From Ahrensia kielensis DSM 5890 (lineage in GTDB: Bacteria > Pseudomonadota > Alphaproteobacteria > Rhizobiales > Rhizobiaceae), in contig NZ_KB894529.1 in NCBI RefSeq assembly GCF_000374465.1, positions 310,001 to 374,000 of the forward strand: 64,000 nucleotides of DNA, given 5' to 3'. A program made the position numbers and the translations under genes. Within the stretch, counting starts at the first letter, position 1, and every line of letters starts with the position of its first letter. Shown one piece after another: positions 1-9,800 of this stretch. The notes beneath the pieces were generated by a model. The model was not told where the DNA came from. It was given only the letters and a program-made list of their open reading frames with translations, and searched no databases.

Positions 1-329
1 TCAAGGTCTGCCCAAGGCAATGCTTGAATTTCACATTTCGCTGATATCTTGAGTTCAGTGCAAATCGCGCGAGCTAAATCCACATTAAAGCCGGTTGGTT
101 TTTTATTGGCGTCAGCAAAATTGAACGGTGGGAAATCAAGGCTTGTTAAAAACCGAAGACGTGGCAACCCCGCTAATGAAGGTGCAGTGATGCGCCATTC
201 GGGGTCATAATATGTCGGTGTTTGCGCTTGAACTGGGGAAAGCTCGCCCCCCAAGAAGAAAGTAAGCGCAGTGATAAATTTTACTCCACTCTTCAATAAA
301 ACAGCCCTTTTTACTCGTATATTGAACAT
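1..329 (-). CDS. ABC-type amino-acid-like solute-binding protein, N-terminal part (cut by window edge)
   Basis: Reading the minus strand from an ATG at 327-329 gives an open frame of about 109 codons that runs off the left edge. It starts with a basic stretch, a hydrophobic signal-peptide-like segment (about residues 16-35) and a likely cleavage after VQAQ. The mature part contains RFLTSLDFPPFNFAD followed by PTGFNVDLARAIC. This is the typical start of family-3 periplasmic binding proteins for polar amino acids and similar solutes. The specificity cannot be told because the ligand pocket is mostly outside the window. It is transcribed away from the glycosyltransferase at 428. Confidence 0.75.
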   Translation of the reverse strand, partial: MFNIRVKRAVLLKSGVKFITALTFFLGGELSPVQAQTPTYYDPEWRITAPSLAGLPRLRFLTSLDFPPFNFADANKKPTGFNVDLARAICTELKISAKCEIQALPWADL

Positions 330-427
330 TATTTAAAAATTTACTTTACGTTAACTAAAATTGAAGGTTTACTAAATTCGAAGTTGTTTGTGTACCGCAG
401 TATATGAGTACAAGTAAGGAATAGCGC

Positions 428-2356
428 ATGCGCTATGAGTTCGACGTTGATCTTCGCCGCCTGATACTTGAAGCACCGAGCTTAATACGTTCGAACGCTC
501 CATCCCATCCCCCTACTTTCCAAGAAAAAAACTTAGATAAATCTCGCCCTGAGATAACCGACCCCTCCATAGCATTTCTATTGAGCTTTGGACTACCTCA
601 AAAAATGTTGCGCCGTGCAATGGCTCTTGCTGAAGAAAATGGCACTTACGCCGCGAAAGAACTTATCGCCTTTAACGGCATTCAAGAAATTCAATACTAC
701 CAATTACTGGCCAAACATCTTGATGTAGAATTCATCGAAGAAGTTCAAATAGTCAAGCTTGTTGATTTGAGCGAAACGTCAATGGCCGCCTTTGCTCAAA
801 AGCAAGTTGTGTGGGGTGATCTGGGGCAAGGCATTCTAAGACCAATTCTAGCGCCTGATCCACGGCAAATTACACGATTGGAAAAAATGCTCGCTGCCGA
901 TAAACGGCAAGTCCAAATTGCACTTACTGCGCCCTGCATTCTGCGTTCTGTGGCAATCGAACAACAAAAAGATCAGCTCAGTTACGCAGCAATAAATCAA
1001 CTTTATATTGCGAAGCCTAGTGCGTCTGCTCGCATTGGTGCAAGTGCTTGGCAAGGCGCCATCATTAGCATCATTGTCATTGCAATAGCGCTGGCACTTA
1101 GCTTATCCAATGGCGCAGCAGGCGTTGTGTTTCATCTCATTCTTTCGATGTTTTTTGCATGCTGCACAGGTCTTCGCTTAATTGCATTGTCGAATTTCAG
1201 CCCCATAAACTTTGCAAAAATCGCACCATCTCCTAACAAAGACAAACCAGTATATAGCGTCATGGTTGCTCTTCATGATGAAGCCGAAGTCGTAGGCGAC
1301 TTAGTCGAAGCGTTAAGAAAACTTAAGTGGCCCCGCTCAAAACTTGAAATCAAACTGGTTTGCGAAGCCGATGATTATAAAACAATCGATAAGATAAAAG
1401 CCGAAGATCTTGATCCTCGATTTGAAATTATTCAGGTGCCGCCAAGTACACCTCGCACTAAACCCAAAGCGCTGTGCTATGCGCTTGGTTTCACAAGTGG
1501 TAAATTTATTACGCTTTACGATGCCGAAGATCGGCCTCACCCAGAACAATTGTTAGAAGCCTATCAACGTTTTGATAACGCCGATGACAAGCTGGGCTGC
1601 TTGCAAGCGCCTCTAAAAATCGCCAATGCGGAAGATAATGCGATTAGCAGCATGTTTCATTTTGAATATGCGGGACTTTTCTACGGGCTTATTCCTTGGC
1701 TTGCGCGTCGCAAGGCACCAATAATGCTTGGCGGTACATCCAATCATTTTCGCCGTGACGCCTTAATCGCAGTTGGAGGATGGGATCCGTTCAATGTCAC
1801 AGAAGATGCCGATATTGGCATAAGGCTTTGGCGGCACGGCTATAATATCGATACAATAACCCGCCCCACACTTGAAGATGCTCCATTAAACGTTTCTACT
1901 TGGATTCCACAACGAACGCGCTGGTTTAAGGGGTGGATACAAACTTGGCTTGTTCATATGAAGCAGCCTATAAAGCTCACCCAGAACGCATCATTTTCTT
2001 CCGTATTTATTCTCAATATCTTGCTTACCGGAACGCTTGCATCTGCTCTGCTTCACCCATTTGTTTTGGCAAAAGCAATCTACCTTTCCGTTATAGGCGG
2101 CGGCGATTACAGCACTATCTGGATTACTGCGATCACTTTTATTGACTGGGCAACTGTCGTTCTAAGCTATATCGGTTTTATTGCGACTTGCTGGGTTTCG
2201 ACAGAAAAACCATTACGCCGTAAAATCAGCCACCGTTTTATCTTTACGCCACTATATTGGTTGGGCATCTCATTTGCAGCTTGGCGTGCTATGTTACAAT
2301 TACAAACCGCACCTTTTAAATGGGAAAAGACGGCGCATACGCCTCACAAAAAATAA
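428..2356 (+). CDS. Processive family 2 glycosyltransferase with N-terminal MshEN-like domain
   Basis: A 642-residue membrane glycosyltransferase. Residues about 45-155 resemble the MshEN/GspE N-terminal fold, which binds c-di-GMP in some proteins; this is inferred from residue pattern only. A membrane hairpin lies near 208-255 and the GT-A domain spans about 270-500. Catalytic elements visible are DAED (365-368), TEDAD (458-462) and QRTRW (495-499), the Q-x-x-R-W signature of processive cellulose/chitin-synthase-like enzymes. More membrane segments lie near 525-555, 560-590 and 603-620. The likely product is an exported polysaccharide, but the sugar is unknown. An AAGGA ribosome site at 417-421 supports the start. 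No partner synthase genes are adjacent. Confidence 0.8.
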   Translation: MRYEFDVDLRRLILEAPSLIRSNAPSHPPTFQEKNLDKSRPEITDPSIAFLLSFGLPQKMLRRAMALAEENGTYAAKELIAFNGIQEIQYYQLLAKHLDVEFIEEVQIVKLVDLSETSMAAFAQKQVVWGDLGQGILRPILAPDPRQITRLEKMLAADKRQVQIALTAPCILRSVAIEQQKDQLSYAAINQLYIAKPSASARIGASAWQGAIISIIVIAIALALSLSNGAAGVVFHLILSMFFACCTGLRLIALSNFSPINFAKIAPSPNKDKPVYSVMVALHDEAEVVGDLVEALRKLKWPRSKLEIKLVCEADDYKTIDKIKAEDLDPRFEIIQVPPSTPRTKPKALCYALGFTSGKFITLYDAEDRPHPEQLLEAYQRFDNADDKLGCLQAPLKIANAEDNAISSMFHFEYAGLFYGLIPWLARRKAPIMLGGTSNHFRRDALIAVGGWDPFNVTEDADIGIRLWRHGYNIDTITRPTLEDAPLNVSTWIPQRTRWFKGWIQTWLVHMKQPIKLTQNASFSSVFILNILLTGTLASALLHPFVLAKAIYLSVIGGGDYSTIWITAITFIDWATVVLSYIGFIATCWVSTEKPLRRKISHRFIFTPLYWLGISFAAWRAMLQLQTAPFKWEKTAHTPHKK

Positions 2357-2427
2357 TAACTCAGTGCTTTATATATCAAGTACAGCCCCCTATATCTGCC
2401 GAAGTATTTTCAGCACCCTTGGCAAAA

Positions 2428-3204
2428 ATGACCTCACTTAAACACTTCATCCAATCGACGACATTTGAACGCGCGATTGTAGCGCTCATTATCGTGAATG
2501 CGATCACGCTCGGCTTGGAAACATCGCAAACTGCGATGAATGCTTTTGGGCCACTTTTAATATGGCTCGACAAAATCATACTCGGCGTGTTTGTCGTCGA
2601 GTTGATTGCTAAGTTCATTGTTTACCGACAGGATTTTTTCAAAAGCCCTTGGCGAATATTCGACTTTATCATTGTGGGCATTGCGCTTGTGCCTTCAGCG
2701 GGAGCCTTTTCGGTTCTGCGTGCACTGCGCATATTGCGCGTCCTTCGTCTTGTGTCCGTCGTTCCTTCGCTTCGCCGCGTAATCGGCGGGCTTCTCAATG
2801 CCCTACCGGGCATGGGCTCAATCATTTTGCTTCTAGCGCTGGTGTTCTATGTGTTTTCAGTGATGGCGACAAAACTATTTGGAAATGCATTTCCAGAATG
2901 GTTTGGTTCACTTGGTGCATCGGCCTACACATTATTCCAAATCATGACGCTGGAAAGCTGGTCTATGGGTATCGTTCGCCCTGTCATGGAAGCATTCCCT
3001 TGGGCGTGGACATTTTTCATTCCTTTCATCGCCTGTACAACCTTTACCGTTCTGAACTTGTTTATTGGTGTTGTCGTTTCAGCAATGCAAAAAGAGCATG
3101 ATGAAGATGCCGCCGGATCGCGCCAAGAACTGCACGATGAAAACGTCGTCATCATAAATGAGCTAAGGGCTTTACGCGCAGAAATCAGAGAATTGAAAAA
3201 GTAG
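2428..3204 (+). CDS. Bacterial voltage-gated sodium channel (NavAb/NaChBac family)
   Basis: A 258-residue single-domain six-helix cation channel that assembles as a homotetramer in the inner membrane. The S4 voltage sensor shows arginines at every third position near residues 98-107 (VLRALRILRVLRL). The pore carries TLESWSM (about 174-180), identical to the sodium selectivity filter of NavAb, followed by GIVRP and an S6 helix. The C-terminal tail ends in a coiled-coil-like run rich in E, L and R (about 240-258), as in known BacNav proteins. The frame is open back to 2320, inside the glycosyltransferase, but the ATG at 2428 matches the family's N-terminus. No strong ribosome site precedes it. 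Confidence 0.9.
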   Translation: MTSLKHFIQSTTFERAIVALIIVNAITLGLETSQTAMNAFGPLLIWLDKIILGVFVVELIAKFIVYRQDFFKSPWRIFDFIIVGIALVPSAGAFSVLRALRILRVLRLVSVVPSLRRVIGGLLNALPGMGSIILLLALVFYVFSVMATKLFGNAFPEWFGSLGASAYTLFQIMTLESWSMGIVRPVMEAFPWAWTFFIPFIACTTFTVLNLFIGVVVSAMQKEHDEDAAGSRQELHDENVVIINELRALRAEIRELKK

Positions 3205-3209
3205 CCCTA

Positions 3210-4307
3210 TTAGCTACTTCTAAAATGCTTGGATAGTTTCAAACCTTGCGCCTGATAGTTTGATTTTAGATCAGTACCATAAAGTGCCGACGGTGTTTTC
3301 AGCATATGCTCATAAACCAAACGCCCGATGATCTGGCCGTGTTCAAGCACAAATGGTACTTCGTGGCTGCGCACTTCTAAAACCGCGCGGCTGCCCGTAC
3401 CGCCAGCGGCCGAGTGTCCAAATCCTGGGTCAAAGAAACCAGCATAGTGAACACGAAACTCACCGACCAAGGGATCGAAAGGTGTCATCTCCGCTGCGTA
3501 GTTTGGCGGCACATGGACAGCTTCACGCGACACGAGAATATAGAATTCATCAGGATCAAGGATTAGCTCCGTGCGATCACGAACATATACGGGTTCCCAA
3601 AAGTCCAGAACGTCATGTGCATCACGCTTATCAACATCGATAACCGCCGTATGGCGCTTCCCGCGATAGCCAACAAGCCCGTCTTCATTGCCCTCAAGAT
3701 CCACCGACAATGCGATACCATTGTCGGTAATATTCGGCGTATCGTCAGCCACGAGAACATCGTTCTGATGCAAAACATTTAATGCGGCACCATCGAGCAA
3801 TGCATGGCCTGTGCGGAACCGGATTTGTGAGAGCCGCGAGCCCGTGCGCACAACGATCGGAAATGTGCGCGGCGAAACTTCTAGGAATAATTCGCCATGA
3901 TAACCGTGAATAATTTTGTCGAATTCAACGCCATTGTCCGTCATGACACGGGTGAAAATATCGAGCCGTCCTGTCGAACTTTTGGGATTAGCAGATGCGG
4001 CAACATCACTTGAGAGCGCCAATGTTTCTAAAAGCGGGACAATATAGACACAGCCAGTTTCCAGCACCGCACCTTCGCGCAGATCAATCTCGTGCAACTT
4101 ATAAGTTTCAAGCTTATCACGCACTGCGTGATTGGCACCTGGCATGAAACTCGCGCGGACTCGAAAGGCTTTCTCGCCCAGCCGCAAATCCAGACTGGCC
4201 GGCTGAATTTGGTCCACATCCAACGGGCGTGCGCTTTTCAGCGCGCCACAGTCAAATAAGGCTTTAATATCCTGATCGGGTAAAATGCCGCTCTGCCGTA
4301 TATTCAT
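3210..4307 (-). CDS. dcd: 2'-deoxycytidine 5'-triphosphate deaminase, long form
   Basis: Cytosolic enzyme that deaminates dCTP to dUTP for thymidylate synthesis. At 365 residues it is almost twice the E. coli enzyme (about 193) and matches the long form common in alphaproteobacteria, which looks like two fused dCTPase/dUTPase-like halves. Visible family features include QPASLDLRLG near residues 36-45, the SSTGR-type segment in the first half, and DPGFGHSAAGGTGSRAVLEVRS in the second half. It ends six bases after the sodium channel in convergent orientation. Its start faces the metZ riboswitch region. Confidence 0.88.
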   Translation of the reverse strand: MNIRQSGILPDQDIKALFDCGALKSARPLDVDQIQPASLDLRLGEKAFRVRASFMPGANHAVRDKLETYKLHEIDLREGAVLETGCVYIVPLLETLALSSDVAASANPKSSTGRLDIFTRVMTDNGVEFDKIIHGYHGELFLEVSPRTFPIVVRTGSRLSQIRFRTGHALLDGAALNVLHQNDVLVADDTPNITDNGIALSVDLEGNEDGLVGYRGKRHTAVIDVDKRDAHDVLDFWEPVYVRDRTELILDPDEFYILVSREAVHVPPNYAAEMTPFDPLVGEFRVHYAGFFDPGFGHSAAGGTGSRAVLEVRSHEVPFVLEHGQIIGRLVYEHMLKTPSALYGTDLKSNYQAQGLKLSKHFRSS

Positions 4308-4389
4308 CTGACTACCTCTTGTTCATTTTTGATAGAATTTCCCGATGTGTTGACGCAAGATCGTTGAGGGCTTATGGACAAGTTATTCA

Positions 4390-4445
4390 TTGTGGTGATT
4401 TGGCCGGTCGGCTTGCAGCCACGTAAAATAACTTGCTAAAGGGCC
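4390..4445 (+). promoter_or_regulatory. SAM-II riboswitch (metA/metZ leader)
   Basis: The stretch has the hallmark order of SAM-II aptamers: GTGGTGATTTGGCCGG, then CGGCTTGCAGCCACGT, an A-rich segment and GCTAAA. GUGG (4392-4395) can pair with CCAC in GCAGCCACG to form P1. The loop and the downstream GCUAAA give the H-type pseudoknot. SAM-II RNAs are known from alphaproteobacteria upstream of metA, metX and metZ, where S-adenosylmethionine binding masks the ribosome site. Here it sits about 70 bases before metZ. Identified by eye against the consensus, not by a covariance model. Confidence 0.88.
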
Positions 4446-4515
4446 GAGCTGTTTAGGCAACCGGTTCATGGCGACATGGTCCGGTTTTTTATTGCCGGAT
4501 AGTCTGGAGTACATG

Positions 4516-5706
4516 ATGACAAATAATCAGAAAAAATGGGGCCCTGCAACACAGATGGTCCATAGCGGCACTCTACGTTCCCAATATGGGGAGACATCTG
4601 AAGCGATGTTTCTAACGCAAGGTTTTGTCTATGACAGCGCGGAAGCTGCAGAAGCCCGCTTTAAAGGCGAAGATGATGGCTACGTCTATTCACGCTACGC
4701 CAATCCCACAGTTACGATGTTTGAAGAACGTATGTGCGCTCTTGAAGGTGCTGAGGCTGCAAAAGCCACCGCATCAGGTATGGCGGCAGTTTCAGCTGCA
4801 ATATTGTGCCAAGTACAGGCAGGCGATCATGTGGTTGCTGCGCGGGCACTCTTTGGTTCATGTCGCTGGATTATTGAAAAGCTACTGCCAACGTATGGCG
4901 TTGAAACAACATTAATTGACGGCACAGATCCAGCAGCATGGGAACAAGCTGTTCGGCCCAATACGAAAGTATTTTTCTTTGAAAGCCCAACTAACCCGAC
5001 ATTGGAAGTGATCGATATCGCGCATGTGGTTTCGGTCGCGCGCTCATGCGGCGCCAAGGTTGTGTTGGACAATGTGTTCGCAACACCGATCTTTCAAAAA
5101 CCAATGGAACTTGGTGTCGATATCGTTGTGTACTCGACAACCAAACATATTGACGGCCAAGGGCGCTGTCTTGGCGGTGTTATTTTAGCGGATCAAGAAT
5201 GGGTCGATGAGAAGCTTTTTGACTTTTATCGACACACGGGCCCTTCAATGAGCCCATTTAACGCGTGGGTCATGCTGAAAGGTTTGGAAACACTGCCGCT
5301 ACGTGTTCGTGAACAAACACGTAGCGCAGGCGTTATTGCGGATTTTCTAGCTGAGCACAAGGGCATTAAAAAAGTCGTTTATCCTGGCCGCGCCGACCAC
5401 CCGCAAGCTAACATTATTCCAAAGCAAATGACTGGTGGCTCAACGCTCATTTGCTTTGAGATGGAAGGCGGCAAGAAGTCTGCATTTGCGATGGAAAACG
5501 CTCTTGAGATCATTAAGCTTTCGAACAATCTGGGTGATTCAAAAAGTTTGATTACACATCCAGCAACAACAACGCATAAAAATCTGTCTGAAGAAGATCG
5601 CGCAGAACTTGGCATCACTGATGGCACAATACGCTTTTCAATCGGCCTTGAAGATACAGCCGATTTGATCGGGGATCTTGAACAGGCTCTATCGAAGGCT
5701 GTTTAG
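4516..5706 (+). CDS. metZ: O-succinylhomoserine sulfhydrylase
   Basis: PLP-dependent Cys/Met-metabolism enzyme of 396 residues that makes homocysteine from O-succinylhomoserine and sulfide. The PLP lysine lies in STTKHIDGQGR (about K210). Other family motifs are YVYSRYANPTV, GMAAVSAAIL, ESPTNPTLEV and LDNVFATP. The frame is open from 4468, but ATGs at 4513 and 4516 follow GGAG at 4506-4509, and spacing favours 4516. O-acetylhomoserine sulfhydrylase is possible, but the MetZ-like GATQ/HSG start and the SAM-II leader favour MetZ. The 3' end overlaps the convergent CDP-alcohol transferase by 4 bases. Confidence 0.9.
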   Translation: MTNNQKKWGPATQMVHSGTLRSQYGETSEAMFLTQGFVYDSAEAAEARFKGEDDGYVYSRYANPTVTMFEERMCALEGAEAAKATASGMAAVSAAILCQVQAGDHVVAARALFGSCRWIIEKLLPTYGVETTLIDGTDPAAWEQAVRPNTKVFFFESPTNPTLEVIDIAHVVSVARSCGAKVVLDNVFATPIFQKPMELGVDIVVYSTTKHIDGQGRCLGGVILADQEWVDEKLFDFYRHTGPSMSPFNAWVMLKGLETLPLRVREQTRSAGVIADFLAEHKGIKKVVYPGRADHPQANIIPKQMTGGSTLICFEMEGGKKSAFAMENALEIIKLSNNLGDSKSLITHPATTTHKNLSEEDRAELGITDGTIRFSIGLEDTADLIGDLEQALSKAV

Positions 5707-6308
5707 TTCAATAGATTTTTTGCCTGCCAAATTCGTACTGCGGCCGTGTATAAAACCACGGCTGCAAACACATAAGCGATCTGCGAAAAATAGTCAGGCA
5801 GCAAGCAAAACGCTGAAAAAACGGCAAATGTTTCGGTTGCCTCTGCCAAGCCTGTGGTGAAGAAAAATGATTTTTTGCCGCGCTTTTCTGTCTTCAATTG
5901 CTGTTTCTCGGCCATAATCGCAAAAGCCAGAAAACTTGCCCCATTCACATAAAACGAAAAAATCAGAACGCCGCCAGCAACAGCATTGGCAGATGGGTTG
6001 GCCAAAATAAATGCCAGCGGTATCAAGCCATAAAACGCAAAATCAAAAACGATATCGATATAGCCGCCAAAATCAGATGAACCGGATATGCGCGCTACAG
6101 CGCCATCTAATCCATCGCACAGGCGGCTGGTTAAAAGCAAAACCAACCCGACGAGATAATATTCAAAAAATATCGCAACACCGGCCAGCACACCTATCAA
6201 AAGGCCGACTGTCGTTAGCGTGTTTGCCGTTATGCCGTTGGCTGCAAGACTACGCGCTATGGCGTTTAAGACTGGATCAATTTTGGGACGTAGAGTTCCG
6301 TCAAGCAT
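5703..6308 (-). CDS. CDP-alcohol phosphatidyltransferase family protein
   Basis: A 201-residue integral membrane enzyme with the CDP-alcohol phosphotransferase signature DGLDGAVAR ... GGYIDIVFD (about residues 64-88), which binds the metal and the CDP moiety. Hydrophobic segments follow for roughly five to six membrane helices. The family makes phospholipid headgroups, and the exact alcohol (glycerol-phosphate, inositol, choline or serine) cannot be assigned from the motif. It converges on metZ with a four-base overlap and stands alone on this strand. Confidence 0.82.
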   Translation of the reverse strand: MLDGTLRPKIDPVLNAIARSLAANGITANTLTTVGLLIGVLAGVAIFFEYYLVGLVLLLTSRLCDGLDGAVARISGSSDFGGYIDIVFDFAFYGLIPLAFILANPSANAVAGGVLIFSFYVNGASFLAFAIMAEKQQLKTEKRGKKSFFFTTGLAEATETFAVFSAFCLLPDYFSQIAYVFAAVVLYTAAVRIWQAKNLLN

Positions 6309-6439
6309 TTTCGTCTCCCATCTACCTTGCGCTTAAGCCAGCATTGGCGCAGTGTCACTCAGGAAATGTCCTTCTGACAATATTGTTATCTGTCTCAAAG
6401 CGCCTTTCGAATGTCTCAATCTTTATCTATTTTTAGCTT

Positions 6440-6832
6440 ATGTACCGACAAACGACTCACGGAATTGAAATCACAGTGCGCCCAGAATTTCTCGAAGAGG
6501 AATCTGCGCGTGAACAATTGCGCTGGTTTTGGGCCTATACCGTCATCATTGCCAATCACTCAGAACGAACAGTTCAGCTAGAATCGCGCTACTGGCGGAT
6601 AACCAATGCTGCGGGTGAAGTGGAAGAAGTTTCGGGCCTCGGGGTAATTGGTGAGCAACCTGTTTTAGGGCCAGGTGATAGTTTTCAATATACATCTGGC
6701 TGTCCGCTCAATACGGCGTCCGGCACTATGTTTGGCCACTTCATTATGCGCTTGAACGATGGCAACAGCTTGGTTGCCAAAATACCGCCTTTCTCACTTG
6801 ATCTGCCCGGTGCTAAACGGGTTCTTAATTAG
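6440..6832 (+). CDS. apaG: ApaG family protein
   Basis: A 130-residue protein of the ApaG/DUF525 beta-sandwich family. Recognisable stretches are GIEITVRPEF, WAYTVIIANHS, LESRYWRI, GVIGEQPVL and YTSGCPLNTASGTMFGHF. ApaG has been linked to cobalt/magnesium resistance and to diadenosine tetraphosphate metabolism in enterobacteria; its biochemical role is still uncertain. Full length for the family. The start at 6440 has only a weak ribosome site. In related alphaproteobacteria apaG sits close to metZ and hslO, as here. Confidence 0.93.
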   Translation: MYRQTTHGIEITVRPEFLEEESAREQLRWFWAYTVIIANHSERTVQLESRYWRITNAAGEVEEVSGLGVIGEQPVLGPGDSFQYTSGCPLNTASGTMFGHFIMRLNDGNSLVAKIPPFSLDLPGAKRVLN

Positions 6833-6834
6833 CC

Positions 6835-9800
6835 CTACTCCCCAGCGATAGGGTCATCCGTTTTTCGCGGCTGCTTGGACGAGCCATAAATAGCGACCAA
6901 ACTATTGGTAAAGTCGTAGCCTATTCCGACAATAGCCGGCACCAAGAACAAAACCAAGAGCGTCGTCGTTGCTAGGCCAAACACCATAGTGATCGCCATC
7001 GGCATTAATAGCTGCGCTTGAATGCTTTTTTCAAACAATAACGGCACCAAGCCACCAATCGTCGTCAGCGAAGTCAGCAGAACTGCGCGCAACCGGTCAC
7101 GGCTCGCACCGATTGCAGCTTCAGCAATGCTGTCACCCATTTTTTGCCGCTCATCCAACCGCGAGACAAGAATAATACTGTCATTCACCAAAATCCCAGA
7201 GAGGCCAAGCAAACCAATCATCGACAAGATAGTAAGCTGAAAGCCCAGCAGATAATGTCCAATGACAGCACCCACAACGCCAAATGGAATAATGAGCATC
7301 ACGGCTAGAGGTTTAAAATATGATCCAAAGACCCATGCCAACACGATATAAATGACCGAAAGCGCAATGATCGTACCTAACTGCAAGTCACGGAACGCAT
7401 CGCGTTGTTCGCGTGAACGGCCACCAAATTCATAGCTGATGCCATATTTGCGTGCGACTGTTTCCAGTGCACCGGATGCGGTTAAGCGCTCAACCACACC
7501 GTCGGTTGTGTTAACCGCAGCATCAATATCGCCGCTTACGGAAATTGTCGTTTTTCCGTCTCTGCGCTGGATTGTGGAGAAGCCTTGCTGTTCGTGCAAA
7601 TCGACCAGTTCCAGCAATGGGACATTGTTACCAGCAGGACTTGTCAATTGCATTGAGCGCAGAGCCGCTGTGCCATTTGTACCCATTGTTTGCATTACCC
7701 GAACAGTGACCTCATCGTCGCCGCGTGCAAATCTGCGCGGGATTGAACCTTCGATCGCATTGCGTACCTGACGTCCAACATCATCCAATGTAAAGCCGAG
7801 CGCGCTGCCACGCGGCTTCATCGTCATGAGTAGTTCTGGCTTGCCATAGGGCAGATCATCTTCAACGCCAGACACACCTGGAATAGCAGCGATAATTGCG
7901 CTGACCTCAGTAGCTGCCTCTTTCAAAACACCAATTGATGTCCCTTTAAGTTGAACATCAATATCTGCGCCTTGTGGCCCGCCGCGTCCTTGGCGCACGG
8001 AGAACCGCCGGACCGAAGGTAAATCCGGTGCAAATTTTTGCCATTCGCGCACAAAGTCGGGCGTTCTGACCGTTCGTTTTTCAGAGCTTGAAAGCTGAAC
8101 TTTGATGCGCGCAAGATTGTCCCCTTGGCTACGGCCCGATGAGCCAAGCGTGACAAATGTTGCGCGGATTAATTTCTCTTCGCCGCCAACGCTGGCTTCA
8201 GCATCACGCAGCGCCTGCTCGTATTTTGCAATGGCGCGTATTGTTTCGCTTTCAGGTGTACCAGGGTGAAAGGTGATATTACCGGAGATGTTTTCTGATT
8301 CAGGCGATGGAAAAAACACAAAACCAACATGTCCGCCAGCCGTTAAACCACGAGCAAAAATCAATATCATGGCAACGGCAATGGCGACAGTGACATAGCG
8401 CCATTTGAACGACAGTGTCACAATCCAATTAAATGGCTTGGTCTTAAACCACTCAAACCCTTGATCGAAATTACGGCGAAACCAATTTTGCTCGCCGCTG
8501 CGTAATTTGGAGCGCAATCCAAAGCCGTTTCGCACAAATAAAACACAGGCTTCGACCAAGCCAGCTAAAACCATAGCGCTCAATGCGACCGCTGTAGCAA
8601 ACAGCAATGGGTCCGTTTCATCCTGCCAGATTTCAATCTGCTGCATGATCGGTGATGCAGCAACTGTCATGCCTGTGCCTGCGTTACGCGACAGAAAAGC
8701 GCCGACAAAAAGCGCAAGGATCAACGCAATAATGAACATGCGCCAGAATGAAAAACGTGGTGCTTTTTGAGCCCGTAGCGCATGCGATAAATGGCCCGGC
8801 AAAATGAAGAAACACTCAATCATGCTCGACAAGGCAACAGCGATCACCACGATAGGCAACACACCCATGATTTGGCCGATACCGCCCGTGATCAACAAGA
8901 TTGGCGCGAAGGCCGCAATGGTGGTGATGATTGCCGCTGTCACAGGTGTCAGCATTTGGCCGACACCATTTTCTGCCGCTGTGACGGGATCGTCGCCCAG
9001 CCCAAGCATCGTGTCCGTATGTTCGCCAACCACAATGGCATCATCCACAATAACGCCGAGCATCATGATTAAACCAAACAACGAAAACATATTGATGGTT
9101 TCGCCAAATACGTAAATCAGTCCGATTGTTGCCAGTAACGCGACAGGGATTCCTGCGGCCACCCAAAGAGCTATGCGTGCATCAAGGAAAATGAAAAGGA
9201 TGATTACAACCAGTAACAGGCCAGACAATCCATTTCGCACCAATAACCAGATACGATCTGAAACAGCATCAGCGCGCACTTCATAGGTTTGCAGTTCTAT
9301 CGTTGGCGGTATTTCGCTTTTAATTTCGCTCAAATAGTCCGTCAAAATTTGATTGGTTTGCAGCGTATCAGCCGTAGCGCCACTTTGAATATCAAGTTCA
9401 ATCGCTAGTTTTTGATTGGAGAACCCGCGAACACCGCCCTCTTCAAAGCCATCTTTTACCTCGGCGATATCACCGATGCGAATTTTCTCGCCCGATGAAA
9501 AAGCTTTGACTTCAATATCGGCAAGCTGACGCGCTGTATCGACATTTGACACTGTACGTAATTGCCGCTCAATTCCGCCGTCCAAATTGCCAGATGGAAG
9601 ATCTCGGCTATTGGCGCTAATCGCCTGCGACACATCGCTGATCGACAGATTTCTACGCCGTAGTTCGCTTTCGGGTAAGATAACCTTTAATTCAAGATCG
9701 CGGAGGCCTGTGAAATTGACCTTTTCAATTCCCCGCTCAATCAGATCATCGCGTATACGCTTTGCCCATTTTCGTAATTCTACTTCGGGAATATCGCCTG

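Noticed and set aside
344-358. TTTACGTTAACTAAA between the binding protein and glycosyltransferase genes, similar to the fadD palindrome
   Set aside because: One arm is degenerate and the region is A/T rich, so the likeness is probably chance without a genome-wide scan.
2320-2427. N-terminal extension of the sodium channel frame
   Set aside because: It overlaps the glycosyltransferase end and does not match the channel family, which starts at ATG 2428.
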